NCBI RefSeq assembly: GCF_002915175.1
Contig: NZ_NXEJ01000008.1
Span: forward strand, 186,001 to 250,000
Length of the DNA stretch: 64,000 nt
Reading direction: 5' to 3'
Source: Agrobacterium rosae
GTDB lineage: Bacteria > Pseudomonadota > Alphaproteobacteria > Rhizobiales > Rhizobiaceae
In this document: positions 1 to 8,875 of the stretch, in pieces
How the letters are laid out: each line of letters opens with the position of its first letter
Numbering within the stretch: position 1 is the stretch's first letter
The notes under the pieces: generated by a model
Databases searched by the model: none
What the model was told of the DNA's origin: nothing
The model's input: the letters and a program-made list of their open reading frames with translations, nothing else
Program-made: the position numbers and the translations under genes

Positions 1-810
1 GAGGTCCCGGTTGGTGACCGACACCACCAGAAGGCGACCGATGCCTGGCCAGGAGAAGATGGATTCCACAACGACTGCACCGGCAATCAGCGTACCGACC
101 ATGAAGCCGACGATAGTGACGATCGGCACCGCGGCGTTTGGCAGCGCGTGACGCCAGACGACATCCTGCCACCGCATGCCCTTGGCGGATGCGGCGCGGA
201 TATAGGGCTGGCCGATGACCTCGATCATGGCGCTGCGGGAAAAGCGGGCGAGAATACCGATGCCGCCAATGCTCATGGTCAGTGTGGGGAGCACACCATG
301 CTGCCAGGTGTCGTGGCCGCCCGATGGCAACAATCCGAGCGTGATCGAGAAGATCAACACCAGCAACAGGCCCATGACGAAGGAGGGAATGGTAAAGCCG
401 AAGATGGCCGCCAGGATAACGCCACGATCAACCGCGCTCTGGCGGTGAAGAGCGGCATAGACGCCTGCGGGTATACCGATCAGAACCTTCAGGAACAGTG
501 CGGGGATCGTCAGTTGCAGTGTTGCGGGAATGCGCTCGATGACGAGCTGCATGGCAGATGCCTTGTCGCGCATGGAGACGCCGAAATCGCCTGTCAGGAT
601 CGACTTCATATAGGCGAAATACTGCACCCAAAGCGGTTGATCGAGGCCCCAGGCCTTGCGGAAGGCATCGACCGCCTCTTGCGGCACATCGGGGCCGAGC
701 ATGATCTGGGCGGGATCTCCTGACATGCGAAGAACGACGAAGGCAAAGGTCATCACCGCGATGATGGTGACGAAGGCGCGAAGAAAGCGAACGGAGACGT
801 AACGCAGCAT
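1..810 (-). CDS. Peptide/nickel-type ABC transporter permease (DppB family), partial
   Basis: This is an inner-membrane permease subunit of a family-5 peptide-type ABC importer. The ATG at 810 begins MLRYVSVRFLRAF, followed by a hydrophobic first helix and the GDPAQIMLGPDVP stretch typical of DppB N-termini. Several further hydrophobic helices follow. The EAA-like loop region (IRAASAKGMRWQDVVWRHALPN is split here as IRAASAKGM and WRHALPN) is visible near residue 220. The gene runs off the window at base 1 after 270 codons, so only the last few tens of residues are missing. It starts 10 bases after the stop of the upstream ATPase gene and is the fourth gene of the minus-strand operon. A DppC-type partner is expected just outside the window. 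Confidence 0.9.
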   Translation of the reverse strand, partial: MLRYVSVRFLRAFVTIIAVMTFAFVVLRMSGDPAQIMLGPDVPQEAVDAFRKAWGLDQPLWVQYFAYMKSILTGDFGVSMRDKASAMQLVIERIPATLQLTIPALFLKVLIGIPAGVYAALHRQSAVDRGVILAAIFGFTIPSFVMGLLLVLIFSITLGLLPSGGHDTWQHGVLPTLTMSIGGIGILARFSRSAMIEVIGQPYIRAASAKGMRWQDVVWRHALPNAAVPIVTIVGFMVGTLIAGAVVVESIFSWPGIGRLLVVSVTNRDL

Positions 811-820
811 AGGATGTTCC

Positions 821-1807
821 TTACGCCGCAACCGGCTGATCGGCGCCGGCCACCAGATGGCAGGCAGCGGTGCGGCCGCTCGATACCGGCCGCAGTGCCG
901 GAACGCTTGTGCGGCAGAGATCGACGGCAACAGGACAGCGCGGATGGAAGGCGCAGCCGGATGGACGATTGGCGGGGTTTGGCGGCTCTCCCTGCAAGAT
1001 CGTGCGGCCCTGAAGGAGCTTGCCCGGCACCGGAACACTGGAGACAAGCGCCTTGGTGTAGGGATGCAACGGGGTTGCGAAGATGACGTCGGACGACGCC
1101 TCTTCAACGATGCGGCCCAGATACATGACGGCGACACGATCCGCGATGTTCCTGACAACTTTCAAGTCATGGCTGATGAAAACCATGGCGATGTGGTTTT
1201 TCTCTTGCAGGTCGCGCAGCATGTTGACCACCTGCGCCTGGATAGACACGTCGAGCGCCGACACCGGCTCGTCGCAGACCAGAAGCTTTGGCCGCGAGGC
1301 CAGAGCCCGGGCAATAACGGCACGCTGGCGTTGCCCACCGGATAGCTCATGCGGGTAGCAGCCCGCCTGATCCGGCCTCAAGCCCACCGCAGACATCAGT
1401 TCGGCCACCCGGGTTGGGCGATGCTCCTTGGGCACGAGATCGTGGATGGCGAGCGGTTCGCCGATCTGTTCGGCAATGGTGAGCCGACGGTCGAGCGCCG
1501 CCAACGGATCCTGATAGACAAGTTGCATCTTGGCGCGCAGCGCCCGCCATTCCGCCGTGCCAGGCTTCGGCATCGGCTGGCCCTCGAAAAACGTCTCGCC
1601 CAATTGCGGCGGATCGATACCGAGAAGCATGCGGCCTAGCGTCGATTTGCCGGAGCCGGATTCGCCTACGATGCCAAGCGTTTCACCCGGCATGACGGTC
1701 AGGTCGATGCCGTCAACGGCGCGCACAGACGCTTCCTTGCCGAACATGCCTTGGCGAACCTCATAGGTTCTGACGAGGTCTTTGGCCTGAAGAAGAGGCA
1801 ACGTCAC
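821..1807 (-). CDS. Peptide-type ABC transporter ATP-binding protein (DppF/OppF family)
   Basis: This is the second ATPase subunit of the importer, 328 residues. Visible motifs are Walker [10 protein letters not shown] near residue 48, the signature LSGGQRQR, Walker B LLVCDEP, and the C-terminal oligopeptide-transporter extension with its Cys pattern (GCAFHPRCPVAVDLC). An open frame extends to 1942. I chose the GTG at 1807 because it overlaps the stop of the preceding ATPase gene as GTGA and gives the usual length and the N-terminus [15 protein letters not shown]. The extra residues of the longer version have no family resemblance and would overlap the neighbour by 139 bases. Confidence 0.92.
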   Translation of the reverse strand: MTLPLLQAKDLVRTYEVRQGMFGKEASVRAVDGIDLTVMPGETLGIVGESGSGKSTLGRMLLGIDPPQLGETFFEGQPMPKPGTAEWRALRAKMQLVYQDPLAALDRRLTIAEQIGEPLAIHDLVPKEHRPTRVAELMSAVGLRPDQAGCYPHELSGGQRQRAVIARALASRPKLLVCDEPVSALDVSIQAQVVNMLRDLQEKNHIAMVFISHDLKVVRNIADRVAVMYLGRIVEEASSDVIFATPLHPYTKALVSSVPVPGKLLQGRTILQGEPPNPANRPSGCAFHPRCPVAVDLCRTSVPALRPVSSGRTAACHLVAGADQPVAA

Positions 1808-2799
1808 GACACGGCCTCCAGAACACGGGTTTCCGAGGGAGACCGCGTACCAACCGGGTGGTGGCAGGAGAGCAAACGGTGATCGTCCAGCGTGGTCAGG
1901 TCCGGCTGGCGGATACGGCAATCCAGCGCCACGTTGGAACAACGTGGTGAGAAAGAACAGCCATGCGGCAGATCACGCGGATGCGGCACAGTGCCGGGAA
2001 TGGGTATCAGTCGCGCACGCGGGCCGTCCAGCCGCGGAATGGCATCGAACAGGCCGCGCGTATAGGGATGTCTGGGATTTTCAAACAGTGTCGCAATCGG
2101 GCCCTGCTCCACGATGCGACCGGCATACATGACACATGCGCGTTCGCAGACCTGGCTGACCGCACCCAGATCATGGCTGATGAAGATGGTCGCCATGCCG
2201 GTCTCAGCCCTAAGCGCGATCAGCAGATCGAGGATTTGCGCCTGGATGGTCGCATCGAGTGCCGTGGTCGGCTCATCGGCCACCAGTAGGTCGGGCTCTC
2301 CGGCCAAGGCCATCGCGATCATCAGACGCTGACATTGCCCGCCGGAAAACTCGTGCGGGAAAAGATCGAAGCGATTGCGGGCATCGGGAATGCCGACCAT
2401 ATCGAGAAGGCGCAGCGTCTCTTTTTTCGCAGCATCGCCCATCAGGCCACGGTGAATGGCAAGCGTCTCGGTGATCTGCCTGCCAACCTTGAGAACCGGG
2501 TTAAGCGAGCTTGAGGGGTCCTGAAAGATCATGGCGATGCGTTTGCCGCGCACACCTTCCAGCACAGAACGCGGTGCGCCCAGAATTTCCTTGCCGTCGA
2601 TTTTGACTGAACCAATGACGGTCGCCTTGCCCGGAAGCAACCCCAGCGCCGCCAGCCATGTCACAGACTTGCCGCAACCGGATTCTCCAACGAGACCGAT
2701 TGCCTCGCCGGGGGCCACATCAAGATCGATACCATGCAGGACCTGGATGCCATCGAAAGCGACTTTGAGACTGCGCAGTTCCACGAGATTGGAAGCCAT
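1804..2799 (-). CDS. Peptide-type ABC transporter ATP-binding protein (DppD/OppD family)
   Basis: This 331-residue ATPase subunit is the partner of the DppF-like protein next to it. It shows Walker A GESGCGKS near residue 38, signature FSGGQCQR, Walker B LLVADEP, the switch histidine in FISHD, and the C-terminal oligopeptide-transporter domain ([15 protein letters not shown]). The start is well placed, with a GGAGAGGAG ribosome-binding site just upstream. It follows the binding-protein gene after a 74-base gap containing a strong stem-loop, which probably lowers its expression relative to the binding protein. Confidence 0.93.
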   Translation of the reverse strand: MASNLVELRSLKVAFDGIQVLHGIDLDVAPGEAIGLVGESGCGKSVTWLAALGLLPGKATVIGSVKIDGKEILGAPRSVLEGVRGKRIAMIFQDPSSSLNPVLKVGRQITETLAIHRGLMGDAAKKETLRLLDMVGIPDARNRFDLFPHEFSGGQCQRLMIAMALAGEPDLLVADEPTTALDATIQAQILDLLIALRAETGMATIFISHDLGAVSQVCERACVMYAGRIVEQGPIATLFENPRHPYTRGLFDAIPRLDGPRARLIPIPGTVPHPRDLPHGCSFSPRCSNVALDCRIRQPDLTTLDDHRLLSCHHPVGTRSPSETRVLEAVS

Positions 2800-2831
2800 G
2801 GGAGCTCCTCTCCATTTTCATAAATAAAAGA

Positions 2832-2857
2832 CGCCGGCCGTACAGAGACGGCCGGCG
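2832..2857 (-). terminator. Stem-loop after the solute-binding-protein gene (attenuator)
   Basis: Perfect 10-bp inverted repeat (CGCCGGCCGT / ACGGCCGGCG) with a 6-base loop, 17 bases beyond the stop of the binding-protein gene. On the minus strand it is followed by a T-rich run (CTTTTATTTATG), so it resembles an intrinsic terminator. Because the ATPase genes continue the same operon, partial termination or 3'-end protection of the binding-protein mRNA is the likely role. Confidence 0.65.
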
Positions 2858-2873
2858 CTGAAGTGTAAAAGGA

Positions 2874-4508
2874 TCAGGAATTCCAGTTGGCGGTACGGAA
2901 ATCCATGGCAAAGGCAGGTGCTGCCTTCCATTTCAGCGAGGACTTCATGCCGGTGAAGACGGCGTTCTGGTGCAGAACCTGATAGGCGGGGTCTTCGCGC
3001 TCGCAGATTTCCAGCATGCGAGTGATGGCCTTCTTGCGCAAAGCACGATCAGTGGAAGTTTCCATGACCACGGAGAGCGTGTTCATCTCTTCGTTGGTCC
3101 AGTCCTTTTTCTGCTGGGCTTCCCCGTTGGGGCCGAACTGTACGACCATAGGTGTGATCGGATCGTTGATCGAGTTACCGGCAGACCAGTCGCGAACACC
3201 CTTGACGCCTTCGGGGTCGTGGATCTGCGCCCAGTTCTCTTTCATCTGGATCTCGACGTTCAGGCCAACCTGCTTCCACATCTCGACCATGATCTGCGCC
3301 GTCGCAGTCTGGTTGGTGTAGTAGTTGTTGAGCAAGCGGTAAGGGATCGGATCGCCCTTGTATCCGGCTTCCTTCAACAGTTTCTGAGCCAGTTCCGGGT
3401 TGAACTCCGGTGTCGTCCAGCCATCCACAAACATGTTGGTGGCCTTGAAAGATTCAAATTGCAAACCGGCGGGAACGACGGTCTGACCCGCCCAGAGCGC
3501 GTCAACGATCGCCTGACGATCAATCGAATGCGTCATGGCGCGACGCACCAGCGGGCTTTTGAGGATTGGGTTCTGGGTGTTGAAGGTGGAGATGCGGTGG
3601 TTCCAGATGGTGGAGTTCTGCACTTCGAGACCTGGCGCGCCCTGAATGGCGGAAATCTGGTCCGGCGGAAGATCGCAGGCGAAATCATATTCGCCTGAGA
3701 GCAGCCCGTTGACGCGCGAGGCGACTTCCGGGACTTCAACGAAACGGATCTGCTGAAGCGGTGGACGACCACCCCAATATTCATCGAAGGCCGCAAGCGT
3801 CAGCGATACATCTGGTCTGTAATCGGCCACCATGTAGGGACCTGTCGTGACCGGCTTGCGCGCCCAGTCGATATAGGTCTTGGCTTCGTCCCAGGAGCGG
3901 CGGCTGGTGATTTGGCTGCCGAAGGAATAGAGGCGGCCTTCAAGCGTCACATCAGGCGTCGCGTTGTGGAAACGAACGGTATATTTATCAACAACTTCGA
4001 CACCGGCGAGCGCAGGCCACAGACGACGGCCGACACCAGGAACGATGGCGGGCAGTTCCTTGGCGGTCACAGGCTTGTTGTCATCCTCGAAAACCGTCTT
4101 GCCACCCTTCGGCTCGGTATTGCCGAACAGACGTTCCTTGGAGAAGGAAAAGGCCACATCTTCTGCTGTCAGCTCATCGCCATTGTGGAACTTCACGCCC
4201 TGACGCAGTTTCAGCTCCAGTGTCTTGTCATCAATGCGCTTCCACTCGGTCGCCAGACCCGGCACCGGACCCTGATCGCCCATCCAGTTGCGGTTGATCA
4301 GACCTTCCCACAGGTTCGGGAAGAAAACGCGCTCGCCGACATTCGACTGCTCGTTCCAGATATCCAGCGTGTTGTTGTTGGTGATCTTCTGAACGGCGAT
4401 GGTCACCGAAGGGCGAGCGCCCTGGCTGAACGACATGCGCGGCAGGATGATGCTGCCAGCAGCAGCGGACATGAGCCCCAGCGCGTGGCGGCGATTGATA
4501 GAAAGCAT
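2874..4508 (-). CDS. ABC transporter substrate-binding protein, family 5 (DppA-like)
   Basis: This is the periplasmic binding protein of the operon, 544 residues, normal for bacterial extracellular solute-binding protein family 5. The N-terminus MLSINRRHALGLMSAAAGS carries a twin-arginine-like export signal, suggesting Tat export. The body shows family features such as FHNGDELTAEDVAFSFSKE and, later, AMTHSIDRQAIVDALW. The ATG at 4508 has a CAGGAG ribosome-binding site. It is the first gene of the operon. The SorC-family regulator is divergent across a 204-base gap, so control by that regulator is likely. The substrate cannot be read from the sequence: family 5 members bind peptides, nickel, opines and other small molecules. 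Confidence 0.92.
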   Translation of the reverse strand: MLSINRRHALGLMSAAAGSIILPRMSFSQGARPSVTIAVQKITNNNTLDIWNEQSNVGERVFFPNLWEGLINRNWMGDQGPVPGLATEWKRIDDKTLELKLRQGVKFHNGDELTAEDVAFSFSKERLFGNTEPKGGKTVFEDDNKPVTAKELPAIVPGVGRRLWPALAGVEVVDKYTVRFHNATPDVTLEGRLYSFGSQITSRRSWDEAKTYIDWARKPVTTGPYMVADYRPDVSLTLAAFDEYWGGRPPLQQIRFVEVPEVASRVNGLLSGEYDFACDLPPDQISAIQGAPGLEVQNSTIWNHRISTFNTQNPILKSPLVRRAMTHSIDRQAIVDALWAGQTVVPAGLQFESFKATNMFVDGWTTPEFNPELAQKLLKEAGYKGDPIPYRLLNNYYTNQTATAQIMVEMWKQVGLNVEIQMKENWAQIHDPEGVKGVRDWSAGNSINDPITPMVVQFGPNGEAQQKKDWTNEEMNTLSVVMETSTDRALRKKAITRMLEICEREDPAYQVLHQNAVFTGMKSSLKWKAAPAFAMDFRTANWNS

Positions 4509-4673
4509 GGATCACTCCTGTATGAACAAAGGACGATACGGACGCGCAGAGACAAGCGCGGTGCCGCAGGCACCACGTCAGGTTCCGTTCAATTCCACTG
4601 TCGATTTCGTGTTGAGCGACGGGCAAATCTAAACCTCTTTACCGGCCTCTCGACTTCGACTACCTCTAGGTTA

Positions 4674-4699
4674 CAAATGTTACGCTGTTGTGACATTTG
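4674..4699. promoter_or_regulatory. Palindromic operator candidate upstream of the SorC-family regulator
   Basis: Perfect inverted repeat CAAATGT / ACATTTG separated by 12 bases, ending 13 bases before the regulator's ATG. Its place in the divergent intergenic region between the regulator and the binding-protein gene suits a site for the regulator itself. The assignment is inference; SorC-family operators vary widely. Confidence 0.4.
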
Positions 4700-4712
4700 A
4701 GAGAGGGAACAT

Positions 4713-5660
4713 ATGCCTCATCAGCAGAGCATGGTGCGCGCTTCGTGGCTCTACCACGTGGAGGGGCTGACGCAGGCGCAGATAGCCGAGCGCATGTTGT
4801 TGACCCGCCGCAGGGTGAACGAGCTTCTGGCTGCCGCTCTGGATCAGGGGGTGGTGAGGATCAGTTTTAATTCTCCGCTGACGGAAAACGTGGAACTGGA
4901 AGCCGAGTTGCGTCAGCGCTTCGCCCTGACGGATGTCGTCATCGTTCCAACACCGTCCGACAAGGGCCAGACGGCGACCGTCATTGGTCGCGCTGCTGCG
5001 ATGTATCTTGAGCGATTGATACAAGCAAGCGAACCAAACTCACTGGGCGTAGGCTGGGGCGCGACGCTACGGGAAACCGTCCACCATATGGCTCCGGCAA
5101 ATGTGCCCGGTGTGAAGGTTCGGTCTATGATGGGTGGTCTCACCCGCGGCTCTGAAATCAACACATTCGAAATCGTGCAGCGCTTTGCAAAAGTGATGAG
5201 CGCAGAATGCCACTATCTGGCAGCCCCGATCTACGCCGATAGCCCTCAGTCGCGCGACACGATCGTGGCTCAACCTGTTTTTGACAGCCTGCTGCAGGAG
5301 GCGACCTCGGTGGATATATCAATTCTCAGTGTCGGCGACGTGACATCAGAATCACTCCAGGTTCGCTACGGCCTGCCGCCCGACACAGATATCGGAGACA
5401 TTAGAGCCGCTGGCGCGGTGGGCGACCTTTTGGGCCGTTATCTGGACAAAAGCGGCGTGGAGATCGATCATCCCCTCAACCGGCAGGTCATCTCGCCATC
5501 CATCGAGGAATATCGAAAAATTCCCACGCGCATCATTGCGTCCGGGGGGCATCACAAGCATGAAATCTTGAAAGGTTGCATCGTTGCAGGCCTTGCAACA
5601 ACATTGATTACCGATGCAGATAATGCCGTGTATTTGCTTGATGGTCACGTCAGCGAATGA
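4713..5660 (+). CDS. SorC/DeoR-type transcriptional regulator with sugar-binding domain
   Basis: This 315-residue regulator has an N-terminal helix-turn-helix (GLTQAQIAERMLLTRRRVNELL, approx. residues 17-38; given here as GLTQAQIAERM and TRRRVNELL) and a C-terminal SorC-like effector domain with GVGWGATLRETV, MMGGLTRGS and the late LLGRYLDKSGVEI segment. SorC proteins bind a phosphorylated sugar and act as repressors or activators of adjacent catabolic operons. It lies divergent to the Dpp-like operon and most likely controls it. The ATG at 4713 has a GAGAGGG ribosome-binding site. Confidence 0.9.
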   Translation: MPHQQSMVRASWLYHVEGLTQAQIAERMLLTRRRVNELLAAALDQGVVRISFNSPLTENVELEAELRQRFALTDVVIVPTPSDKGQTATVIGRAAAMYLERLIQASEPNSLGVGWGATLRETVHHMAPANVPGVKVRSMMGGLTRGSEINTFEIVQRFAKVMSAECHYLAAPIYADSPQSRDTIVAQPVFDSLLQEATSVDISILSVGDVTSESLQVRYGLPPDTDIGDIRAAGAVGDLLGRYLDKSGVEIDHPLNRQVISPSIEEYRKIPTRIIASGGHHKHEILKGCIVAGLATTLITDADNAVYLLDGHVSE

Positions 5661-5899
5661 CAGCTGCACTGAACGGAACTGCGGGTCTCATTGGAACGTA
5701 TCAATCCGTCATCTCTCAAGTTACCGCCTTGCCGAGATCAGAAACCTCGGCCCGGAGAAAGTTGCTTCTCGAAAGAGATCAAAGCCACTGCCAATTCGTC
5801 TTTTCTATGAACACCTGATAGAAGCATTGATTACTGAGAGTGACGATCGGACATCATCTTCAGAATTTGGAAACATTGGACCGAAACTGGAGAATATTC

Positions 5900-6076
5900 A
5901 TGGGTTGGAAAACACCAAAGTTTGAGTATGTGAATGGCTATAAGATCGTCGAAATCGACGGGCCTGCTTTCGAAGTTTACGATGGCGACCGTCTAATCGG
6001 AGACCAGTTCCCCTACTCCGGCGAAGCTGCAGCTTATGCAAAATCTTTGCCTAAACGAGATCATCAGCGCAACTAG
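5900..6076 (+). CDS. Small hypothetical protein, 58 residues
   Basis: I do not recognise this short protein. I chose the ATG at 5900 (MGWKTPKFEYVNGYKIVEID) because a GGAG lies 6 bases upstream. An open frame runs back to 5840 without a convincing ribosome-binding site. The composition is mixed and soluble, with many aromatic residues (GPAFEVYDGDRLIGDQFPYS), and looks like a real small folded domain rather than a shadow. It stands alone, 55 bases before rsgA. Confidence 0.5.
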   Translation: MGWKTPKFEYVNGYKIVEIDGPAFEVYDGDRLIGDQFPYSGEAAAYAKSLPKRDHQRN

Positions 6077-6130
6077 GCAGGAAGCCTGTTAAAAAATGGG
6101 CGAACTCTGTCAACGAATGCGAAGTAAAAT

Positions 6131-7153
6131 TTGACACACTCACATCTTCCCTCAGCCTTGGAATTGCTTGGTTGGTCTGACTTTTTCGCCGATCAGATCA
6201 AGCCGACCGAAGCAGACCTCATACCGACACGCATTGCCTCGGTTCACCGGGCGCGCATTGAGGCGATCAGCGTCGCGGGGCCTGTGAAGCTGGAGCTTCC
6301 AGCGCATGCCAACGTGGCTGACTTCGCGGTGGGAGATTGGGTGCTTGTCGATCCCCTGTCCGACATGCTCGTCAGCCGGCTCGACAGGAAGACCGTGTTT
6401 CAGCGACGTCCGGAACTGGGTCGTGCCCAGCAGCTTGTTGCTGCCAACATCGACACACTTTTTATCGTCACATCGTGCAATGCCGATTTTAATATCGACC
6501 GTTTAGAACGTTACCTGATCATGGCAAATCAGGCAGGCAGCAAGCCGGTGATTGTTTTGACGAAAGCTGACACTGCCGACGACGTCGGTCTATTTCAGGC
6601 GCAAGCAGAGGCCTTGCAGCGTGACCTGCCCGTCGTTGCCTTGAATGGGCGTTCTGCCGATGCAAGCACTCTCTTGAAATCCTGGTGCGGCATAGGCCAA
6701 ACGATCGCTCTGGTCGGCTCTTCCGGTGTCGGGAAGTCAACGCTGGTAAACACCCTGACGGGGCTTGAAACCGATTCACAGCAGAAAACCGGGACCATTC
6801 GCGAACATGACGCGCAAGGGCGTCACACCACGACCGCGCGATCATTGCATGCTATTCCGGGTGGCGGCTGGGTTATCGATACGCCAGGCATAAGAACCCT
6901 CCTCGTCAGCGATGTCACAGACGGGATCGATACGCTTTTTTCCGACATAAAGGAGCTGGCAGCCCTCTGCCGATTTCGTGATTGTACCCATGTGCACGAA
7001 CCCGGCTGCGTCGTTCAGGCGGCTGTGAAAAGCGGCACTTTGGCACCCAACCGCCTTGAACGCTGGCGAAGCCTTGTGTCCGAAAACCGTGACAGGACGC
7101 CCGTTATGAGCGGACCGCGTGGCAACAAGGTCGTTCGAAAAAAGAAATATTAA
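6131..7153 (+). CDS. rsgA: Ribosome small subunit-dependent GTPase A
   Basis: RsgA (YjeQ/EngC) is a circularly permuted GTPase that assists late maturation of the 30S subunit. This 340-residue protein shows the N-terminal OB-fold (GDWVLVD near residue 74), then the permuted G motifs: VLTKAD (G4), GSSGVGKSTLVN (G1), the G2 region with RHTTTARSLH, and DTPGIRT (G3). The C-terminal zinc knuckle CRFRDCTHVHEPGC follows. The start is TTG at 6131; an upstream ATG is in another frame and stops at once. It matches the longer RsgA variant common in Gram-negative bacteria. It appears monocistronic. Confidence 0.93.
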   Translation: MTHSHLPSALELLGWSDFFADQIKPTEADLIPTRIASVHRARIEAISVAGPVKLELPAHANVADFAVGDWVLVDPLSDMLVSRLDRKTVFQRRPELGRAQQLVAANIDTLFIVTSCNADFNIDRLERYLIMANQAGSKPVIVLTKADTADDVGLFQAQAEALQRDLPVVALNGRSADASTLLKSWCGIGQTIALVGSSGVGKSTLVNTLTGLETDSQQKTGTIREHDAQGRHTTTARSLHAIPGGGWVIDTPGIRTLLVSDVTDGIDTLFSDIKELAALCRFRDCTHVHEPGCVVQAAVKSGTLAPNRLERWRSLVSENRDRTPVMSGPRGNKVVRKKKY

Positions 7154-7294
7154 GGCTCCGCACCCAGTGGAACCTGAAAGCAGGAGCGGTTGCGTGTCCG
7201 CTTAGGTGATCGCGACTTCACCTTCGATCAGGAAATCGCTGCGTGCGCTCTTTCCAGCTGCACGCTACCAACCGAGAGAATTACCTCCCGCTCG

Positions 7295-7677
7295 TCACTC
7301 GGCCGCCACCTTCTCAGCCGCCGTCCGGCTTTCCCATTCCTGCGGCGTCAGCGTCTTGATATCGAACTGATCGCGGGTGCGGGTATAAGTGTGTCCACCC
7401 ATGCGGCCGACGGCATCCATGAGCTGTTGGTCGATATGAAGGTTGGCCGCGTTGACAGCATCACTGCGAACGAAGACGCCAACGACTTCTCCGAGAATGA
7501 TTCGCGGGCCGGACCGACCTGGAGGGTCGTAAAGCTGAACGGGCCAGCGTTGGGTGTTCCGTCCTTGCTGACCGTTGTGACCAGCGCAATAGGGCGTGGG
7601 ATGACGGTGCCTATAAGGATTTTGTAGCGTTCCCGCTCACTGAGCTTGGCGAAATCAAAATGGGTGTGTTCGGTCAT
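7295..7677 (-). pseudogene. Flavin reductase-like (DIM6/NTAB) domain protein, internally deleted
   Basis: The start (ATG at 7677, MTEHTHFDFAKLSERER) and the stretch ILIGTVIPRPIALVTTVS are the N-terminus of a flavin reductase-like FMN-binding protein. After NAGPFSF, near 7545, the reading frame loses the family. The conserved C-terminus reappears in a different frame (ILGEVVGVFVRSDAVNAAN, then LMDAVGRMGGHTYTRTRDQF) and ends at a TGA at 7295. The middle of the domain is therefore missing and the halves are out of frame: an internal deletion plus frameshift. It sits directly downstream of the broken M24 peptidase gene and was probably co-transcribed with it. Confidence 0.75.
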
Positions 7678-7678
7678 A

Positions 7679-8035
7679 TCAGGCCTCGGCAGCGATGCAG
7701 TGGGTTTCAAGCTGGGTGTGGCGGGAAAGGTTTTCGAACCCGTCCCTCGTGACGACATACATGTCGCCGACATTACAGCCCGCCGACAACGGCTCAAGCC
7801 ATTGCGTGTGCAGTACGAACACCATGCCCTCTTCCATCCGATCATAGTTGTGGGAGAAGATGTTGAAACTGTTTTGGCCGCCGGCCATGCCGACCGAGTG
7901 GCCGATGGGGTTATGCGGCCCATGCGTCGCCGGGTAAACATGCATCAAAGTGCGGCCCTGCGCCTCCCAGTCGATATTCTTGACATATTGGCGCGGGATC
8001 AGCCGCTCGCTGCCATCATCCATAGGAGCCCAATT
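7679..8035 (-). pseudogene. M24-family metallopeptidase (Xaa-Pro peptidase-like), C-terminal fragment
   Basis: Only the last 115 or so residues of a creatinase/prolidase-type M24 protein remain. The segment HGPHNPIGHSVGMAGG and the ending GCNVGDMYVVTRDGFENLS fit the C-terminal part of this family. The usual pita-bread domain with its five metal ligands is mostly absent, since full-length members have about 400 residues. Upstream, the frame closes at a TAG at 8036-8038, the same place where the divergent amidohydrolase fragment begins, so both genes were cut by one event. It is not expected to be active. Confidence 0.7.
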
Positions 8036-8042
8036 CTAAGGC

Positions 8043-8813
8043 ATGGTGCGGGCTTCGGGTGAAGTCAACATGCCGCGCTCGATCATAGGCTCGACCGTGC
8101 ATGTTCAAAATGGCTGGAGGTCCGACGATCCGGAGGGAGAGACACGTTGGCTTTCCTCTCTCATCGAAACCGAAAACCTCGCCACTGTCTTTGTCGGCTA
8201 TGCAAACCTTTCTGCCCCTGACATCGACCGAGTTCTGACCGATCACATCGCCTTTCCTGCGTTCAGGGGAATCCGTCAGATACTGAACTGGCATGATAAC
8301 CCGCATCTGCGCGTTGCCTCCGCACCTGATATGATGGAGCAGCCGGAATGGAGACGCGGTTTTTCCTCCCTCGCGGGACATCATTTGTCATTCGATCTGC
8401 AAATTTACTGGCCGCAGATGGAAATGGCGCTCGAACTGGCGCAGGATTTTCCGCAGACGCAGATCGTTCTCAATCATTTCGGCATGCCGATCAATCGCTC
8501 GGCATCCGCGCTTCGCCACTGGTCCACGGCCATGGAACGCCTCGCATCAGCAGACAATGTCTTCGTCAAACTTTCGGGCTATGGTCTTGGCCATCCGAAC
8601 TGGTTAAAAGCAGACACAATCCCCATCCTTCAAGACACAATCCGCACATTCGGCCCCGACCGCGTCGTGTTCGGCTCGAGCCTGCCGGTCGATCTGCTTT
8701 TTTCAAGAGCTGAAAGGCTCGTCGATACATTCGAAGCCGCAATCCTATTTCTGGCACCAGCCGACCGGGAAAAACTCAGGCACGCTAACGCCGAACGAAT
8801 TTACCGGCGTTAG
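8043..8813 (+). pseudogene. Amidohydrolase (PF04909-like), N-terminally truncated
   Basis: The 256-residue open frame matches the C-terminal four fifths of a TIM-barrel metal-dependent amidohydrolase: TVHVQNGW, GETRWLSSL, GIRQILNWHDNP, LNHFGMP, VFVKLSGYG and FGSSLPVDLLFSRAERL are typical. The N-terminal strand with the HxH metal-binding motif, normally in the first 15 residues, is missing, so roughly 50-70 residues are lost. The frame is closed by a TAA at 8037-8039. The ORF could still be translated from the ATG at 8043, but loss of two metal ligands makes activity unlikely. Confidence 0.65.
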
Positions 8814-8875
8814 TACACTTTGTGAGATTACAGTCACACTAAAAAGTTCTCAATATCGCTTTCTTCTCGAGGCTC

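Noticed and set aside
3912-4700. A 262-codon plus-strand frame opposite the family-5 binding protein
   Set aside because: Antisense shadow with no ribosome-binding site and no homology.
5614-5925. A 103-codon plus-strand frame after the SorC-family gene
   Set aside because: It starts inside the regulator gene, has no family resemblance and overlaps the better-supported 58-residue ORF in another frame.
8821-8838. TGTGA-N8-TCACA, resembling a Crp site
   Set aside because: The spacing is 8 rather than 6, and it lies between two convergent gene ends where no promoter is expected.
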